DNA of 64,000 bases, taken from the NCBI GenBank assembly GCA_937146765.1, contig CAKZRP010000007.1:124001-188000 (forward strand), written 5' to 3'. Both the position numbers and the translations under genes were made by a program. The stretch comes from an uncultured Paracoccaceae bacterium. Its GTDB lineage: Bacteria; Pseudomonadota; Alphaproteobacteria; Rhodobacterales; Rhodobacteraceae. Shown in pieces: positions 8,007 to 16,805 of the stretch (position 1 is its first letter; the number at the start of each line of letters is the position of its first letter). A model generated the notes under the pieces. The model saw only the letters and a program-made list of their open reading frames with translations. It ran no database searches and had not been told where the DNA came from.

Positions 8007-9611
8007 ATGAGGGATGGGAGTTATACGTACAAGCTGTTTCACCGCAGCGATTTCAGCGCGTTCTGGGCGCTGTTCACCGACAATCTGATCAACCTGATGG
8101 TGCTGGCGGGCGTCTGCCAGTTCGTCTTCCAGATGCCCGCCGAGATCGTCTATGGCCGCATCGTACCCGGCGCCGCCGTGGCCATTCTGGCGGGCATCAT
8201 CGCCTATGTGGGACTGGCCAAACGCGCCGCCGCCCGCCATGGCCGCGATGTCACCGCGATGCCCTATGGCATCTCGACCCCGGTGATGTTCGTCTATCTC
8301 TTCGGCGTGATCGGCCCGATCTACTGGGCCACCAATGACCCGGTTCTGGCCTGGCAGGTGGGCATTGGTGCGGGCTTCATGGGTGGCATCGTCGCCGCCT
8401 TCGGCGCGGTGATCGGCCCTTGGCTGAAACGGGTCACCCCGCGCGCAGGCATGCTCGGCACCCTTTGCGGCATTGCGCTGGTCTTCATCGGAACCGTGCC
8501 CCTGGCCACGGTCTTTGAGGATCCCTTTGTCGGCTTTGCCTCGATGATCATCATCCTCTGGGGTCTGGTCGGCCAGTTCCGCCTGCCCTTCAACATTCCC
8601 GCCGGTCTCTTGGCGCTGATCGTCGGCACCGTGGTGGCGCTTGGCATGGGCACCGCCCGCCTCTCGGTCGAGGGGATCGGCTTTTACCCGCCGCTGCCCT
8701 ATATCGGCGACCTGGTGGCGGGGATCCAGTATCTCTTCGCCAACCCCGAACTGTTCCTCGTTCTGGTGCCGGTGCAGATCTACAACTTCATCGAGACGAT
8801 GAACAACGTCGAGAGCGCCGAGGCGGCGGGCGACCACTACCCGGTGGCCACCTGCCAGATCACCGACGGGCTCGGCACGATGATCGGCGCGGTCTTCGGC
8901 TCGCCCTTCCCCACCACCGCCTATATCGGTCACCCCGCCTACAAGAAGATGGGCGCCCGCGCCGGTTACATCATCGGTGTCGGCACGGTGATCCCGCTTG
9001 CGGCGATCTTCGGCCTGCTTGCCTGCCTCAACAGCCTGATCCCGGTGGCGGCGGCGGCGCCGGTGCTGGTCTTCGTGGCGCTGAGCCTGATCACCAATAC
9101 CGCCCATTCGGTAAAGACCGACCACATGGCGGCAGTGACCATCGCGATGATGCCGCATGTCTCCGCCTTCCTGATGGTGAAATGGGCCGCGATGCTGGGT
9201 GCGCTTGGGACCGTCGGCGTGGCCGCCCTGCCGCAACTCGGAGATCCGGCGCTGACCGCGGCCCTGTTGCAGCAGGGGGCGCATTTCACCGGCCACCTTG
9301 CCCTGTCGCAGGGGGCGATCCTGACCGGGCTGATCTGGGGCGCGATTGTCGCCAGCGTCATCGACGGCAACTTCCGCAATGCCGGAGGCTTTGCCCTCGC
9401 GGCGGCGGTGATGTCGGCGATCGGGGTGATCCATGGGGCCAGCCTGCATTGGCCGACGCTGACCGGCGTCTCCGCCGGCTATCTGATCGCCGCCGGCTTC
9501 CTGCTGATCTATCCGATCTTCCACAAGGACCACACCGCGCAGGAGACGGAGGAGGACAGCCGTCCCGACCCCCAGCCCCAGACCCAGCCCCAGACCCAGC
9601 CCGCCGAGTGA
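8007..9611 (+). CDS. NCS2-family purine (xanthine/hypoxanthine/guanine) permease
   Basis: Inner-membrane permease of 534 residues with about 12-14 hydrophobic segments, in the NCS2/AzgA-like group of nucleobase symporters. Conserved-looking features are TAMPYGISTPVMF near residue 85 and YNFIETMNNVESAEAAGDHYPV near residue 260, which resembles the substrate-binding region. It follows xdhC by 70 bp with AGGGAGG before the ATG, so it probably supplies xanthine or hypoxanthine to XdhAB. The C-terminus is a low-complexity cytoplasmic tail of Pro/Gln/Thr repeats (about 9570-9608). Confidence 0.85.
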   Translation: MRDGSYTYKLFHRSDFSAFWALFTDNLINLMVLAGVCQFVFQMPAEIVYGRIVPGAAVAILAGIIAYVGLAKRAAARHGRDVTAMPYGISTPVMFVYLFGVIGPIYWATNDPVLAWQVGIGAGFMGGIVAAFGAVIGPWLKRVTPRAGMLGTLCGIALVFIGTVPLATVFEDPFVGFASMIIILWGLVGQFRLPFNIPAGLLALIVGTVVALGMGTARLSVEGIGFYPPLPYIGDLVAGIQYLFANPELFLVLVPVQIYNFIETMNNVESAEAAGDHYPVATCQITDGLGTMIGAVFGSPFPTTAYIGHPAYKKMGARAGYIIGVGTVIPLAAIFGLLACLNSLIPVAAAAPVLVFVALSLITNTAHSVKTDHMAAVTIAMMPHVSAFLMVKWAAMLGALGTVGVAALPQLGDPALTAALLQQGAHFTGHLALSQGAILTGLIWGAIVASVIDGNFRNAGGFALAAAVMSAIGVIHGASLHWPTLTGVSAGYLIAAGFLLIYPIFHKDHTAQETEEDSRPDPQPQTQPQTQPAE

Positions 9612-10085
9612 CGGGCCCGATACCGCACTGACCCACTCGGGCCGACGACCTCGGCCCGGGCCCCACCGCCGGCTCGCACTCTGATCGCACCCCTGTCGCG
9701 TTTTCGTCGCACTCTGGCGGCCTCCTGCCCGTGGCAACAGGGCGCTGCCCTCTCGGCGCGGCGCGCGCGGGCGCTCAGAGGCGCAGAGCATAGAGCCGAC
9801 GCGCCGCCCCCTGTCGTCAATCCGCTCCGCCCCCGCCGCGCCGCAACCGCCACCTCTCTCCGGGATCAGACCGGCGCGGACGGCGCCCGGCCCTGATCGC
9901 AAAACAGGCAAGCGCCCGGCCGCAGCGCGCCCTTTGCGGCGCGGGCAAAGATCGCGCTAGGAGGCTGGCCTCTGCCTGTGGCATAAGGCGGCGAACCCCG
10001 GTGGCCTCGCCCGATGTGATCGGACCCGCCACCTGCGCCTCGCCCTCGGCGCCGACCAGAGTGGCATTTGTGCGGGTCAGCCCCC
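9612..10085. other. 474-bp non-coding spacer with one strong hairpin
   Basis: No convincing gene is seen. At 9638-9658 an 8-bp perfect stem (CGGGCCGA/TCGGCCCG, loop CGACC) lies 27 bp after the permease stop and may end that transcript, though no T-run follows. The rest is GC-rich with short open frames on the minus strand that lack start signals or recognisable motifs. The promoter of the downstream carrier gene must lie here, but no clear boxes were found. Confidence 0.45.
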
Positions 10086-11864
10086 ATGCTTTTTGATTTA
10101 GGCCCTTCCGCGCCCCTCGGCGCGCTCCTTCTGGTGGGGGCGGTTTTTGCCTTATTTCTCAGCGAACGCTTTGCCGCCGAGGTCACCGCGCTTGGCGGTG
10201 TCGCCCTGGCGCTCCTGTTCGGGCTGGTCAGCACTGACGACGTGCTGAAAGCCCTCAGCAACCCCGCCCCCGCCACCATCGGCGCCATGTTCGTGCTCAG
10301 CGCCGCGCTGGTGCGCACCGGCGTGCTGGAAGAGGTGGCCGAAGGCCTCGGCCGCGGCATGGCCCGCCATCCCCGCCGCACCATCGTGATGTTCTTTGCC
10401 CTGGCGGCGCTGGCCTCCGCCTTCATGAACAACACGCCGGTGGTGATGATCCTGATCCCGGTGGTGATCGGCCTCGCCCGCCAGCTCGGCACCAGCGCCT
10501 CGCGCTTTTTGATGCCGCTCAGCTTCGTGGTGATCATGGGCGGCACCTGCACCCTGATCGGCACCTCCACCAACCTCCTGGTGGATGGGGTGGCCCGCGA
10601 CCTCGGCCTGCCCGCCTTCTCGCTGCTGGAGATCGCGCCCCTGGGCCTTGCGCTGGGGCTGGGGGGATCGCTCTTTCTGAGCCTCGCCGCGCCGCGCCTC
10701 TTGCCCGACCGCAGCCCGCTCGGCGACAGCGAGGTGCTGGGCGCGCGGCGCAGCTGGCAGGTGGAGGTCTTCGTGCCCGCCGGCTCGCCGCTGATCGGCC
10801 GCCCCCCGCGCGAGGTGGCCGAGTTCCGCCGCAGCGGCACCCGCCTCGTCGACCTCATCCGCGAGGATGTCTCGCTGCGCCGCGCCCTCTCCGAGGTGGT
10901 GTTGGCCGCCGGCGACCGGGTGGTGCTGCATACCTCCGACAATGAGGTGATCGGCCTGCGCGACACCCCCGGCAAGGGTCTGGCCATCGCCGGGTTCGAA
11001 CCCGCCAATGCGCGCCGCCATCAGGTGGTCGAAGCGCTGGTGAAGGACCGCAAGGGCGCCTTTGGCGACCTCGGCTGGCGCCGCAGCCACGGGGTCTATC
11101 CCATTGCGGTGCACCGGCAGGGCAGCGCCGTGGACATCAGCGACGAGAGCCTCGAACTGCGCCCCGGCGACACCGTGCTGCTGGACGGCCCCGCCGAGAG
11201 CATCACCCGTCTCGCCCGCGACGAGGACCTGATCCTGCTCGCCCCGATGCAGGCCCGCGCCTTCCGCCGCACCAAGGCACCTATCGCGCTGGCGGTGCTG
11301 GCGCTGGTGGTGATCGGCGCGGCGCTGGAACTGGCCCCGATCCTGCCGCTGGCGATCATCGGCGCGGCGGTGGTGCTGCTCACCCGCTGCGTGGAGCCGG
11401 ACGAAGGGCTAGGCGCCATCGACGGGCGGCTCTTGCTGCTGATCGTCTCCATGCTGGTGCTCGGCACCGCGATGGACCGCAGCGGTGCCATGCAGCTCAT
11501 CGTCGACAGCCTGTCCGGCCCGCTCGGCCATCTGAGCCCGGTGCTGGCGCTGGCGCTGATCTACGCGGTGACCTCGGTGCTGACCGAGGTGGTCACCAAC
11601 AACGCGGTGGCGGTCATCATGACCCCGGTTGCGGTTGGGGTGGCGACCAGCCTCGGCCTTGATCCGCGCGCCTTCGTGGTGGTGGTGATGTTCGGCGCCA
11701 GCGCCAGTTTCGCCACCCCCATCGGCTATCAGACCAATACCATGGTCTATAACGCCGGCGGCTACCGCTTCACCGACTTCCTGCGCCTCGGCCTGCCGAT
11801 GAACATCATCGCCGGGATCATCACCGTGCTGCTGGCGCCGGTGTTCTGGCCCCTCCAGCCCTGA
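10086..11864 (+). CDS. SLC13/DASS-type anion permease with central TrkA-C (RCK_C) domains
   Basis: Membrane carrier of 592 residues in the ArsB/NhaD/DASS superfamily (Na+-coupled di-/tricarboxylate or sulfate). Two inverted halves carry the diagnostic asparagine loops: FMNNTPVVMILIP (near residue 113) and TNNAVAVIMTPVA (near 508). Between them, at about 215-380, are two soluble TrkA-C-like regulatory domains. The substrate cannot be predicted. The ATG at 10086 is chosen; a TTG six codons upstream is also possible, as the ribosome-binding site is weak. It is convergent with the antiporter gene. Confidence 0.82.
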   Translation: MLFDLGPSAPLGALLLVGAVFALFLSERFAAEVTALGGVALALLFGLVSTDDVLKALSNPAPATIGAMFVLSAALVRTGVLEEVAEGLGRGMARHPRRTIVMFFALAALASAFMNNTPVVMILIPVVIGLARQLGTSASRFLMPLSFVVIMGGTCTLIGTSTNLLVDGVARDLGLPAFSLLEIAPLGLALGLGGSLFLSLAAPRLLPDRSPLGDSEVLGARRSWQVEVFVPAGSPLIGRPPREVAEFRRSGTRLVDLIREDVSLRRALSEVVLAAGDRVVLHTSDNEVIGLRDTPGKGLAIAGFEPANARRHQVVEALVKDRKGAFGDLGWRRSHGVYPIAVHRQGSAVDISDESLELRPGDTVLLDGPAESITRLARDEDLILLAPMQARAFRRTKAPIALAVLALVVIGAALELAPILPLAIIGAAVVLLTRCVEPDEGLGAIDGRLLLLIVSMLVLGTAMDRSGAMQLIVDSLSGPLGHLSPVLALALIYAVTSVLTEVVTNNAVAVIMTPVAVGVATSLGLDPRAFVVVVMFGASASFATPIGYQTNTMVYNAGGYRFTDFLRLGLPMNIIAGIITVLLAPVFWPLQP

Positions 11865-11886
11865 CGCCTGACGCCTGACGCAGGCC

Positions 11887-11924
11887 GCCTGCCCGGAACG
11901 CCCTTTGGCGCTTTCCGGGCAGGC
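11887..11924. terminator. long inverted repeat between convergent transporter genes
   Basis: GCCTGCCCGGAA pairs perfectly with TTCCGGGCAGGC (12 bp), with an inner CGCC/GGCG pairing. It lies between the two convergent stop codons and is a likely bidirectional terminator, although U-tracts are weak. Confidence 0.65.
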
Positions 11925-11935
11925 AGCCTCTCCCC

Positions 11936-12910
11936 TCAGGGCATCAGCCACCAGAGGTAGCTGCCATAGCCGGCCAGCAGCACCGCCCCCTCGCGGCGGC
12001 CGATGCGCAGCCCGGTGGCGGCAAAGACCACCAGCAGCAGCGAGACCGCCACCATCAGCGGCGCGTCGAAGCCCACCAGCTCGGCCGGAACCGCCCCCGG
12101 CGCGATCAGCGCCGTGGCACCGCCAATGCCGAGAAGGTTGTAGATATTGGAGCCGACCACATTGCCAAAGGCCACGTCGCCCTGCCGCCGCAGCGCCGCG
12201 ATGACCGAGGTCACCAGCTCCGGCATCGAGGTGCCCACCGCCACGATGGTCAGGCCGATCACCGTCTCGCTGACGCCAAAGCCGCGCGCCAGCGCCACCG
12301 CGCCGCTGACGAGGAAGGATCCCCCCGCCACCACCAGCGCCAGACCGCCAAGCGCGATCAGCAGCGGCGCGACCAGCCCGCCCGCCGCGCCGGTCGGGCG
12401 CAGGCCCGGATCCGCCGCCATCAGCGCTTCGCTCTTGTCATGCACCGCGCCCTCGGCCGCCACCTGCCGCTCCTGCCGGATCACCAGCCAGAGGTAGGTG
12501 CCCAGCACCACCAGGAGACCCGCGCCCAGGGCCCGGCCCATCGGCATCACCATGGCCAGCAGGGTGAACCCCGCCGCCACCGCCAGCATCACCCCGGCAT
12601 CGCGCCGCAGCGCAGCCGCCGTCACCAGCACCGGACACAACAGCGCCGACACCCCTGCGATCAGCAGGATATTGGCGATATTCGAGCCGATGATATTGCC
12701 GTAGGCAATCCCCGGCGCGCCGGACAGCCCGGCCTGCACCGAGGTCACCAGCTCCGGCATCGACGTGCCAAAACCCACCAGCGTCAGCCCGATCACCAGC
12801 GGCGACATCCCCAACCGCTCGGCCACCCGCACCGCCCCCCGGACGAGCAGCTCGCCGCCCGCCACCAGAAGAACCAGCCCCAGCAGGAGCGGCCCCCAAG
12901 TCTCCATCAT
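11936..12910 (-). CDS. calcium/sodium antiporter (CaCA family, YrbG-like)
   Basis: Inner-membrane cation exchanger of 324 residues with about 10 hydrophobic segments. It has the two inverted alpha repeats of the CaCA family: GFGTSMPELVTSV (near residue 48) and AVGTSMPELVTSV (near 228), each with the acidic ion-binding glutamate and a following NI(I/V)GSNI motif. Each half is one Na_Ca_ex domain. The start at 12910 has GGAG 7 nt upstream; a second ATG follows immediately. The bacterial family exports Ca2+ for Na+ or H+, and the ion used here is not provable from sequence. Confidence 0.88.
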   Translation of the reverse strand: MMETWGPLLLGLVLLVAGGELLVRGAVRVAERLGMSPLVIGLTLVGFGTSMPELVTSVQAGLSGAPGIAYGNIIGSNIANILLIAGVSALLCPVLVTAAALRRDAGVMLAVAAGFTLLAMVMPMGRALGAGLLVVLGTYLWLVIRQERQVAAEGAVHDKSEALMAADPGLRPTGAAGGLVAPLLIALGGLALVVAGGSFLVSGAVALARGFGVSETVIGLTIVAVGTSMPELVTSVIAALRRQGDVAFGNVVGSNIYNLLGIGGATALIAPGAVPAELVGFDAPLMVAVSLLLVVFAATGLRIGRREGAVLLAGYGSYLWWLMP

Positions 12911-13180
12911 GTCCTGTCTCCCATCCGCAGGAACATCTGCCTGCGCAGCCCCGCAGGTGGCGATCCGTCCCGGGCCTTTCAATGACCTAGGCGGACTATC
13001 TTTTTGCCCGCCTTGCACGGCCCCGCCCCACCGGCGTCGGCGCGGGTCAGTCGCCGCTCCGTCGGCAGCGGTCCTGTCCCCTGGCCCGCTCGCACAGAGC
13101 CTGTGCAGCACCACGGATTGTCCCTGCCCCGGCCGCCTCTTAGGTTGGCACCGTTGAAACCTTCCCAAAGGCCCCCTGTG

Positions 13181-14203
13181 ATGAAAAAGATCGGTTTTCT
13201 CTCCTTCGGCCATTGGTCGCCCGAACGCGGCTCCAACGTGCGCTCGGCCTCCGATGTGCTGCTGCAATCCATCGACCTCGCCGTTGCGGCCGAGGAGCTG
13301 GGGCTGGATGGCGCCTATTTCCGCGTCCACCACTTTGCCCGCCAACTGGCCTCGCCCTTCCCGCTGCTGGCCGCTGCCGGGGCCAAGACCTCGAAGATCG
13401 AGCTGGGCACCGGGGTCATCGACATGCGCTACGAGAACCCGATGTATATGGTCGAGGACGCCAGCGCCGCCGACCTCATCGCCGGGGGGCGTCTGCAACT
13501 GGGCATCAGCCGCGGCTCGCCCGAGCAGGTGATCGACGGCTGGCGCCACTTCGGCTATCAGCCGGGCGAGGACGAGGATGCCTCGGATATGGCGCGCCGC
13601 CATGCGATGATCTTTCTTGAGCATCTGAAGGGTGAAGGCTTTGCCGAGCCGAACCCCAATCCGATGTTCCCGAACCCGCCGGGCCTGCTGCGGCTGGAAC
13701 CCCATGCGCCGGGTCTGCGCGACCGCATCTGGTGGGGAGCGGGCTCGAATGCGACCGCCGTCTGGGCCGCCAAGATGGGGATGAACCTGCAAAGCTCGAC
13801 CCTGAAGGACGACGAGAATGGCAAGCCCTTCCACGTGCAGCAGGCCGAACAGATCCGCGCCTATCGCGCCGCCTGGGAGGCCGCTGGTCACGACCGCAGC
13901 CCGCGCGTCTCGGTCAGCCGTTCGATATTTGCGCTGATGAACGACACCGACCGGATGTATTTTGGTCGCGGCGGCAAGGAGCGCGACCAGATCGGCATGA
14001 TCGACGCCAATACCCGCGCCATCTTTGGTCGTGGCTATGCGGCGGAGCCCGACAAGCTGATCGAGGAGCTGCGCAGCGACGAGGCGATTGCCGAGGCGGA
14101 TACGCTCCTCCTCACGGTGCCGAACATGCTGGGCGTCGATTACAACGCCCATGTGATCGAAAGCATCCTGACCCATGTGGCCCCGGCGCTCGGCTGGCGG
14201 TAA
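13181..14203 (+). CDS. luciferase-like flavin-dependent monooxygenase (LLM class)
   Basis: Protein of 340 residues with the bacterial-luciferase TIM-barrel fold, which uses FMNH2 and O2 to oxidise small organic substrates. Family features include FLSFGHWSPERGS at the N-terminus, ELGLDGAYFRVHHFA (EE-x-G-D-x-x-W/F-type region), IELGTGVIDMRYENP and LQLGISRGSPEQ. It stands alone between a divergent antiporter gene and a strong terminator, so context gives no substrate. The ATG at 13181 gives the expected N-terminal strand. Confidence 0.82.
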   Translation: MKKIGFLSFGHWSPERGSNVRSASDVLLQSIDLAVAAEELGLDGAYFRVHHFARQLASPFPLLAAAGAKTSKIELGTGVIDMRYENPMYMVEDASAADLIAGGRLQLGISRGSPEQVIDGWRHFGYQPGEDEDASDMARRHAMIFLEHLKGEGFAEPNPNPMFPNPPGLLRLEPHAPGLRDRIWWGAGSNATAVWAAKMGMNLQSSTLKDDENGKPFHVQQAEQIRAYRAAWEAAGHDRSPRVSVSRSIFALMNDTDRMYFGRGGKERDQIGMIDANTRAIFGRGYAAEPDKLIEELRSDEAIAEADTLLLTVPNMLGVDYNAHVIESILTHVAPALGWR

Positions 14204-14222
14204 GAGGCTACAAACACGACGG

Positions 14223-14258
14223 AAAAAGGCCCCGGAGCGCATGCTCCGGGGCCTTTTC
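14223..14258. terminator. strong bidirectional rho-independent terminator
   Basis: AAAAAGGCCCCGGAGC and GCTCCGGGGCCTTTT pair around a GCAT loop, giving a 15-16-bp stem with A-tract and T-tract flanks. It ends both the flavin monooxygenase gene and the convergent phn operon. Confidence 0.93.
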
Positions 14259-14285
14259 CATGACCTGATAACGGGGAGGAGGACG

Positions 14286-15098
14286 TTACAGGATCTTCTT
14301 GCGCAGGTAGGAGGAGACCACCTCGCCAAAGACCACCAGCGCAAGGATGGTCAGCAGAACCATCGACACTTCGGGCCAGTTGAAGGTGTCAATCGCACCC
14401 TGCAGGATCATCCCGATGCCGCCGGCCCCCACGAGGCCCAGCACGGTGGATTCCCGCAGGTTGATGTCCCAGCGCAGGATCGCCACGGCAAAGAAGGCAG
14501 GCATCACTTGCGGCACGATGGCATAAAGCACGATCTTGAACCGCGAGGCGCCGCAGGCCTCCAGCGCCTCGACGGGTTTGCGGTCGATCTCCTCGATTGC
14601 CTCGCCCAGAAGCTTGCCGAGAAAGCCGATGGAGCGGAACATGATCGCCACGATCCCCGCCACGATGCCGGGGCCAAAGATGGCCACGAACAGCAGCGCC
14701 CAGATGATGGTATTCACCGACCGCGAGGAGACGAGGATGAACCGCCCCACCCAGAGGGCGAACCTGTTCGGCGTGGTGTTCTGCGCCGCGATATAGGCGA
14801 CGGGCAGAGAGACAACGATGGCGATCAGCGTCGCCAGCGTGGCGATGTTCACCGTCTGCCAGATCGCCTCCAGAATGGTCGGCAGGTTGCTGGGATCGGG
14901 CGGCATCATGCGGCCAAAGAGATCGGCCATCTGTTCCGGCGAGTCCCAGACCCATGCCCAGATCACGTCGATGCTGCTCAGCGCCCAGGCGACGATCAAC
15001 AGGGTGAGGGCAAAGCCGCCGTAGCGCATCACGCGTTGGCGCAGGGTGAACCGGGACCAGCTGTCCAGCGTTTGGGTCAGTGATTGGCTGGTCATCAT
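14286..15098 (-). CDS. phnE: phosphonate-type ABC transporter permease (PhnE), distal
   Basis: Permease of 270 residues, last gene of the phnDCEE operon. It has about six membrane segments and the PhnE-type EAA loop with EALEACGASRFKIVLYAIVP (residues about 178-197), followed by VLGLVGAGGIG, a typical signature of phosphonate/phosphite permeases. Its start overlaps the previous permease stop by 4 nt (ATGA), so translation is coupled. It presumably forms a heterodimer with the other PhnE. Confidence 0.88.
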   Translation of the reverse strand: MMTSQSLTQTLDSWSRFTLRQRVMRYGGFALTLLIVAWALSSIDVIWAWVWDSPEQMADLFGRMMPPDPSNLPTILEAIWQTVNIATLATLIAIVVSLPVAYIAAQNTTPNRFALWVGRFILVSSRSVNTIIWALLFVAIFGPGIVAGIVAIMFRSIGFLGKLLGEAIEEIDRKPVEALEACGASRFKIVLYAIVPQVMPAFFAVAILRWDINLRESTVLGLVGAGGIGMILQGAIDTFNWPEVSMVLLTILALVVFGEVVSSYLRKKIL

Positions 15099-15889
15099 GC
15101 AATCCGCTTCCTGATAAATCCGCTTGCCGCCTCGGAGAGGAGGATCACGCCGACGATGACCATGGTGATCGCCAGAGCAAAGTCATAGTCGTAGCGGCCA
15201 AAGGCATTGGCCAGCGTCGCGCCGATCCCACCGGCCCCCACGATGCCCACCACGGCGGAGGCGCGCAGGTTGCTGTCGAGCTGATAGATGCCAAGGCCGA
15301 CGAGGCGCGGCATGATCTGCGGCATCACCGCATAGGCCAGCGTCGCGATGAATCCCGCCCCGGCAGAGCGCATCGCCTCCACCTGGCCAAAGTCGATCTC
15401 CTCGATCCGTTCCGCCAGCAGTTTCGCAACGAAACCGACCGAATAGACCACCAAAGTCAGCGCCCCGGCAAAGGGACCAAAGCCCACCGCTTTGACAAAG
15501 ATGATCGCCACGATCACCGGGTGGAAGCTGCGCGCCACGATGATGATGCCGCGCCCAAGGAGGTAGATCGGCTTTGCCGCGATATTGCCCGCCGCCATAA
15601 AGGCCAAGGGCACCGACAGAAGAATGCCGCCCACGGTGGCGAGGATGGCGATCTTCAGGCTCTCCATAAAGCCATCAATCAGCAGGCCCGTGCGTTCAAA
15701 ACTCGGCGGGAAGGCTCCGTTGAAGATGCGTTGTGCCCGGGTCAGACCGTCCGAGACGCGATCCCAGTCGATCGGCAGGGTGGCAAGCGTGACGACGACA
15801 TAGGTCGCCACCGCCGCATAAAGCCCGTAGCGCAGCACCGGGTTGGCGATGAAGGGCGGTTTCTTCCAAGTGTCCCTGACCGTGCTCAT
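15095..15889 (-). CDS. phnE: phosphonate-type ABC transporter permease (PhnE), proximal
   Basis: Permease of 264 residues homologous to the following gene. The EAA-like loop reads EAMRSAGAGFIATLAYAVMP and is followed by VVGIVGAGGIGATL. Start and stop codons overlap those of both neighbours by 4 nt. Two different PhnE subunits are usual in many alphaproteobacterial phnCDE1E2 systems. Confidence 0.88.
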   Translation of the reverse strand: MSTVRDTWKKPPFIANPVLRYGLYAAVATYVVVTLATLPIDWDRVSDGLTRAQRIFNGAFPPSFERTGLLIDGFMESLKIAILATVGGILLSVPLAFMAAGNIAAKPIYLLGRGIIIVARSFHPVIVAIIFVKAVGFGPFAGALTLVVYSVGFVAKLLAERIEEIDFGQVEAMRSAGAGFIATLAYAVMPQIMPRLVGLGIYQLDSNLRASAVVGIVGAGGIGATLANAFGRYDYDFALAITMVIVGVILLSEAASGFIRKRIA

Positions 15890-16659
15890 GCCGCTGCCCC
15901 GACCTGCGCGCGATCCTCGGCCGGCACGCCGGCGTAGATCTCGTCCATCTCCGCCTTGCCAAGCGCGGCAGGCTGGTTGTCGAAAATGATCCGCCCGTAA
16001 CGCATCCCCACGATGCGGTCGCTGAATTCCTTCGCCTCGGTCACGTTGTGGATGTTGATGATGACGGGCAGCTTCAACTCGCTCGCCAGATCGCGCAAGA
16101 GCGTCATGATCTGTTCCGAGGTCTTGGGGTCGAGCGAGGCGGTGGGTTCATCCGCCAGCAGGATCTCCGGGCGCTGCATCAGGGCGCGCACCACGCCGAC
16201 CCGCTGACGCTCGCCCCCGGACAGCTCGTCGGCGCGTTTGTTGGCGTAATGGGCGATGCCCACCCGCTCCATCAACTCGTAGGCATGGCGGATATCCTCG
16301 CGCGGATAGCGCCGGGTCAGCGCCGCCCAGGTGGAGATATAGCCCAGTCGCCCGGACTGCACATTCTCCATCACCGTCAGCCGGTCGATGAGGTTGAAGC
16401 TCTGGAAGACCATGCCAATCCGCCGCCGCGCAGTGCGCAATTCGCGGCCCTTCAGCTTAGTGAAATCGGTGCCGTTGAGGTCGACGGTGCCGGAGGTCGG
16501 CTCCACCAGACGGTTGATACAGCGCAACAGCGTGCTCTTGCCCGCGCCCGAAGAGCCGATGACCGAAGTCAGCTGATCGCCCTCGACCCTTAGGTCCAGT
16601 TCCTTCAGCACCGGATCGCCCGACCCGTAGCGTTTGGTGAGTTTTGTGATGGTGAGCAT
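15886..16659 (-). CDS. phnC: phosphonate-type ABC transporter ATP-binding protein
   Basis: ATPase of 257 residues. Walker A is GSSGAGKST, the signature is LSGGERQRV and Walker B is ILLADEPTASLD. The start at 16659 (MLTITKLTKRYG) has GGAG 6 nt upstream; a longer frame runs into the leader without a ribosome-binding site. It energises the two PhnE permeases. No C-P lyase (phnGHIJKLM) genes are in this window, so the cargo could equally be phosphite, phosphate ester or phosphonate. Confidence 0.9.
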   Translation of the reverse strand: MLTITKLTKRYGSGDPVLKELDLRVEGDQLTSVIGSSGAGKSTLLRCINRLVEPTSGTVDLNGTDFTKLKGRELRTARRRIGMVFQSFNLIDRLTVMENVQSGRLGYISTWAALTRRYPREDIRHAYELMERVGIAHYANKRADELSGGERQRVGVVRALMQRPEILLADEPTASLDPKTSEQIMTLLRDLASELKLPVIINIHNVTEAKEFSDRIVGMRYGRIIFDNQPAALGKAEMDEIYAGVPAEDRAQVGAAA

Positions 16660-16759
16660 GACGGTCTCCCGGACATAGCACGGCCCTGCCTCTGCCGCGA
16701 TGCCCTCTGGTACAGTGTCTGGCACTGGGGACAGAGACGCGCGCAGGGCCGCGAAAGGC

Positions 16760-16785
16760 GCCCGGTCGACCTATGGTGACCGGGC
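16760..16785 (-). other. intercistronic hairpin between phnD and phnC
   Basis: GCCCGGTC and GACCGGGC form an 8-bp perfect stem in the 146-nt phnD-phnC spacer. A stem after a binding-protein gene often protects the upstream message or reduces read-through, giving more binding protein than permease. No U-tract follows, so it is not a classical terminator. Confidence 0.5.
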
Positions 16786-16805
16786 TGGTTCGATTGTGAA
16801 GGGGG

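Noticed and set aside
9571..9608. CCCAGACCCAG-type short tandem repeat at the end of the NCS2 permease gene
   Set aside because: It encodes a low-complexity Pro/Gln/Thr tail; too short and coding, so not treated as a structural repeat or CRISPR.
9612..10085. Small minus-strand open frames in the spacer before the SLC13-type gene
   Set aside because: No ribosome-binding site, no recognisable domain, and Arg/Pro/Gly-rich composition expected of random high-GC sequence.
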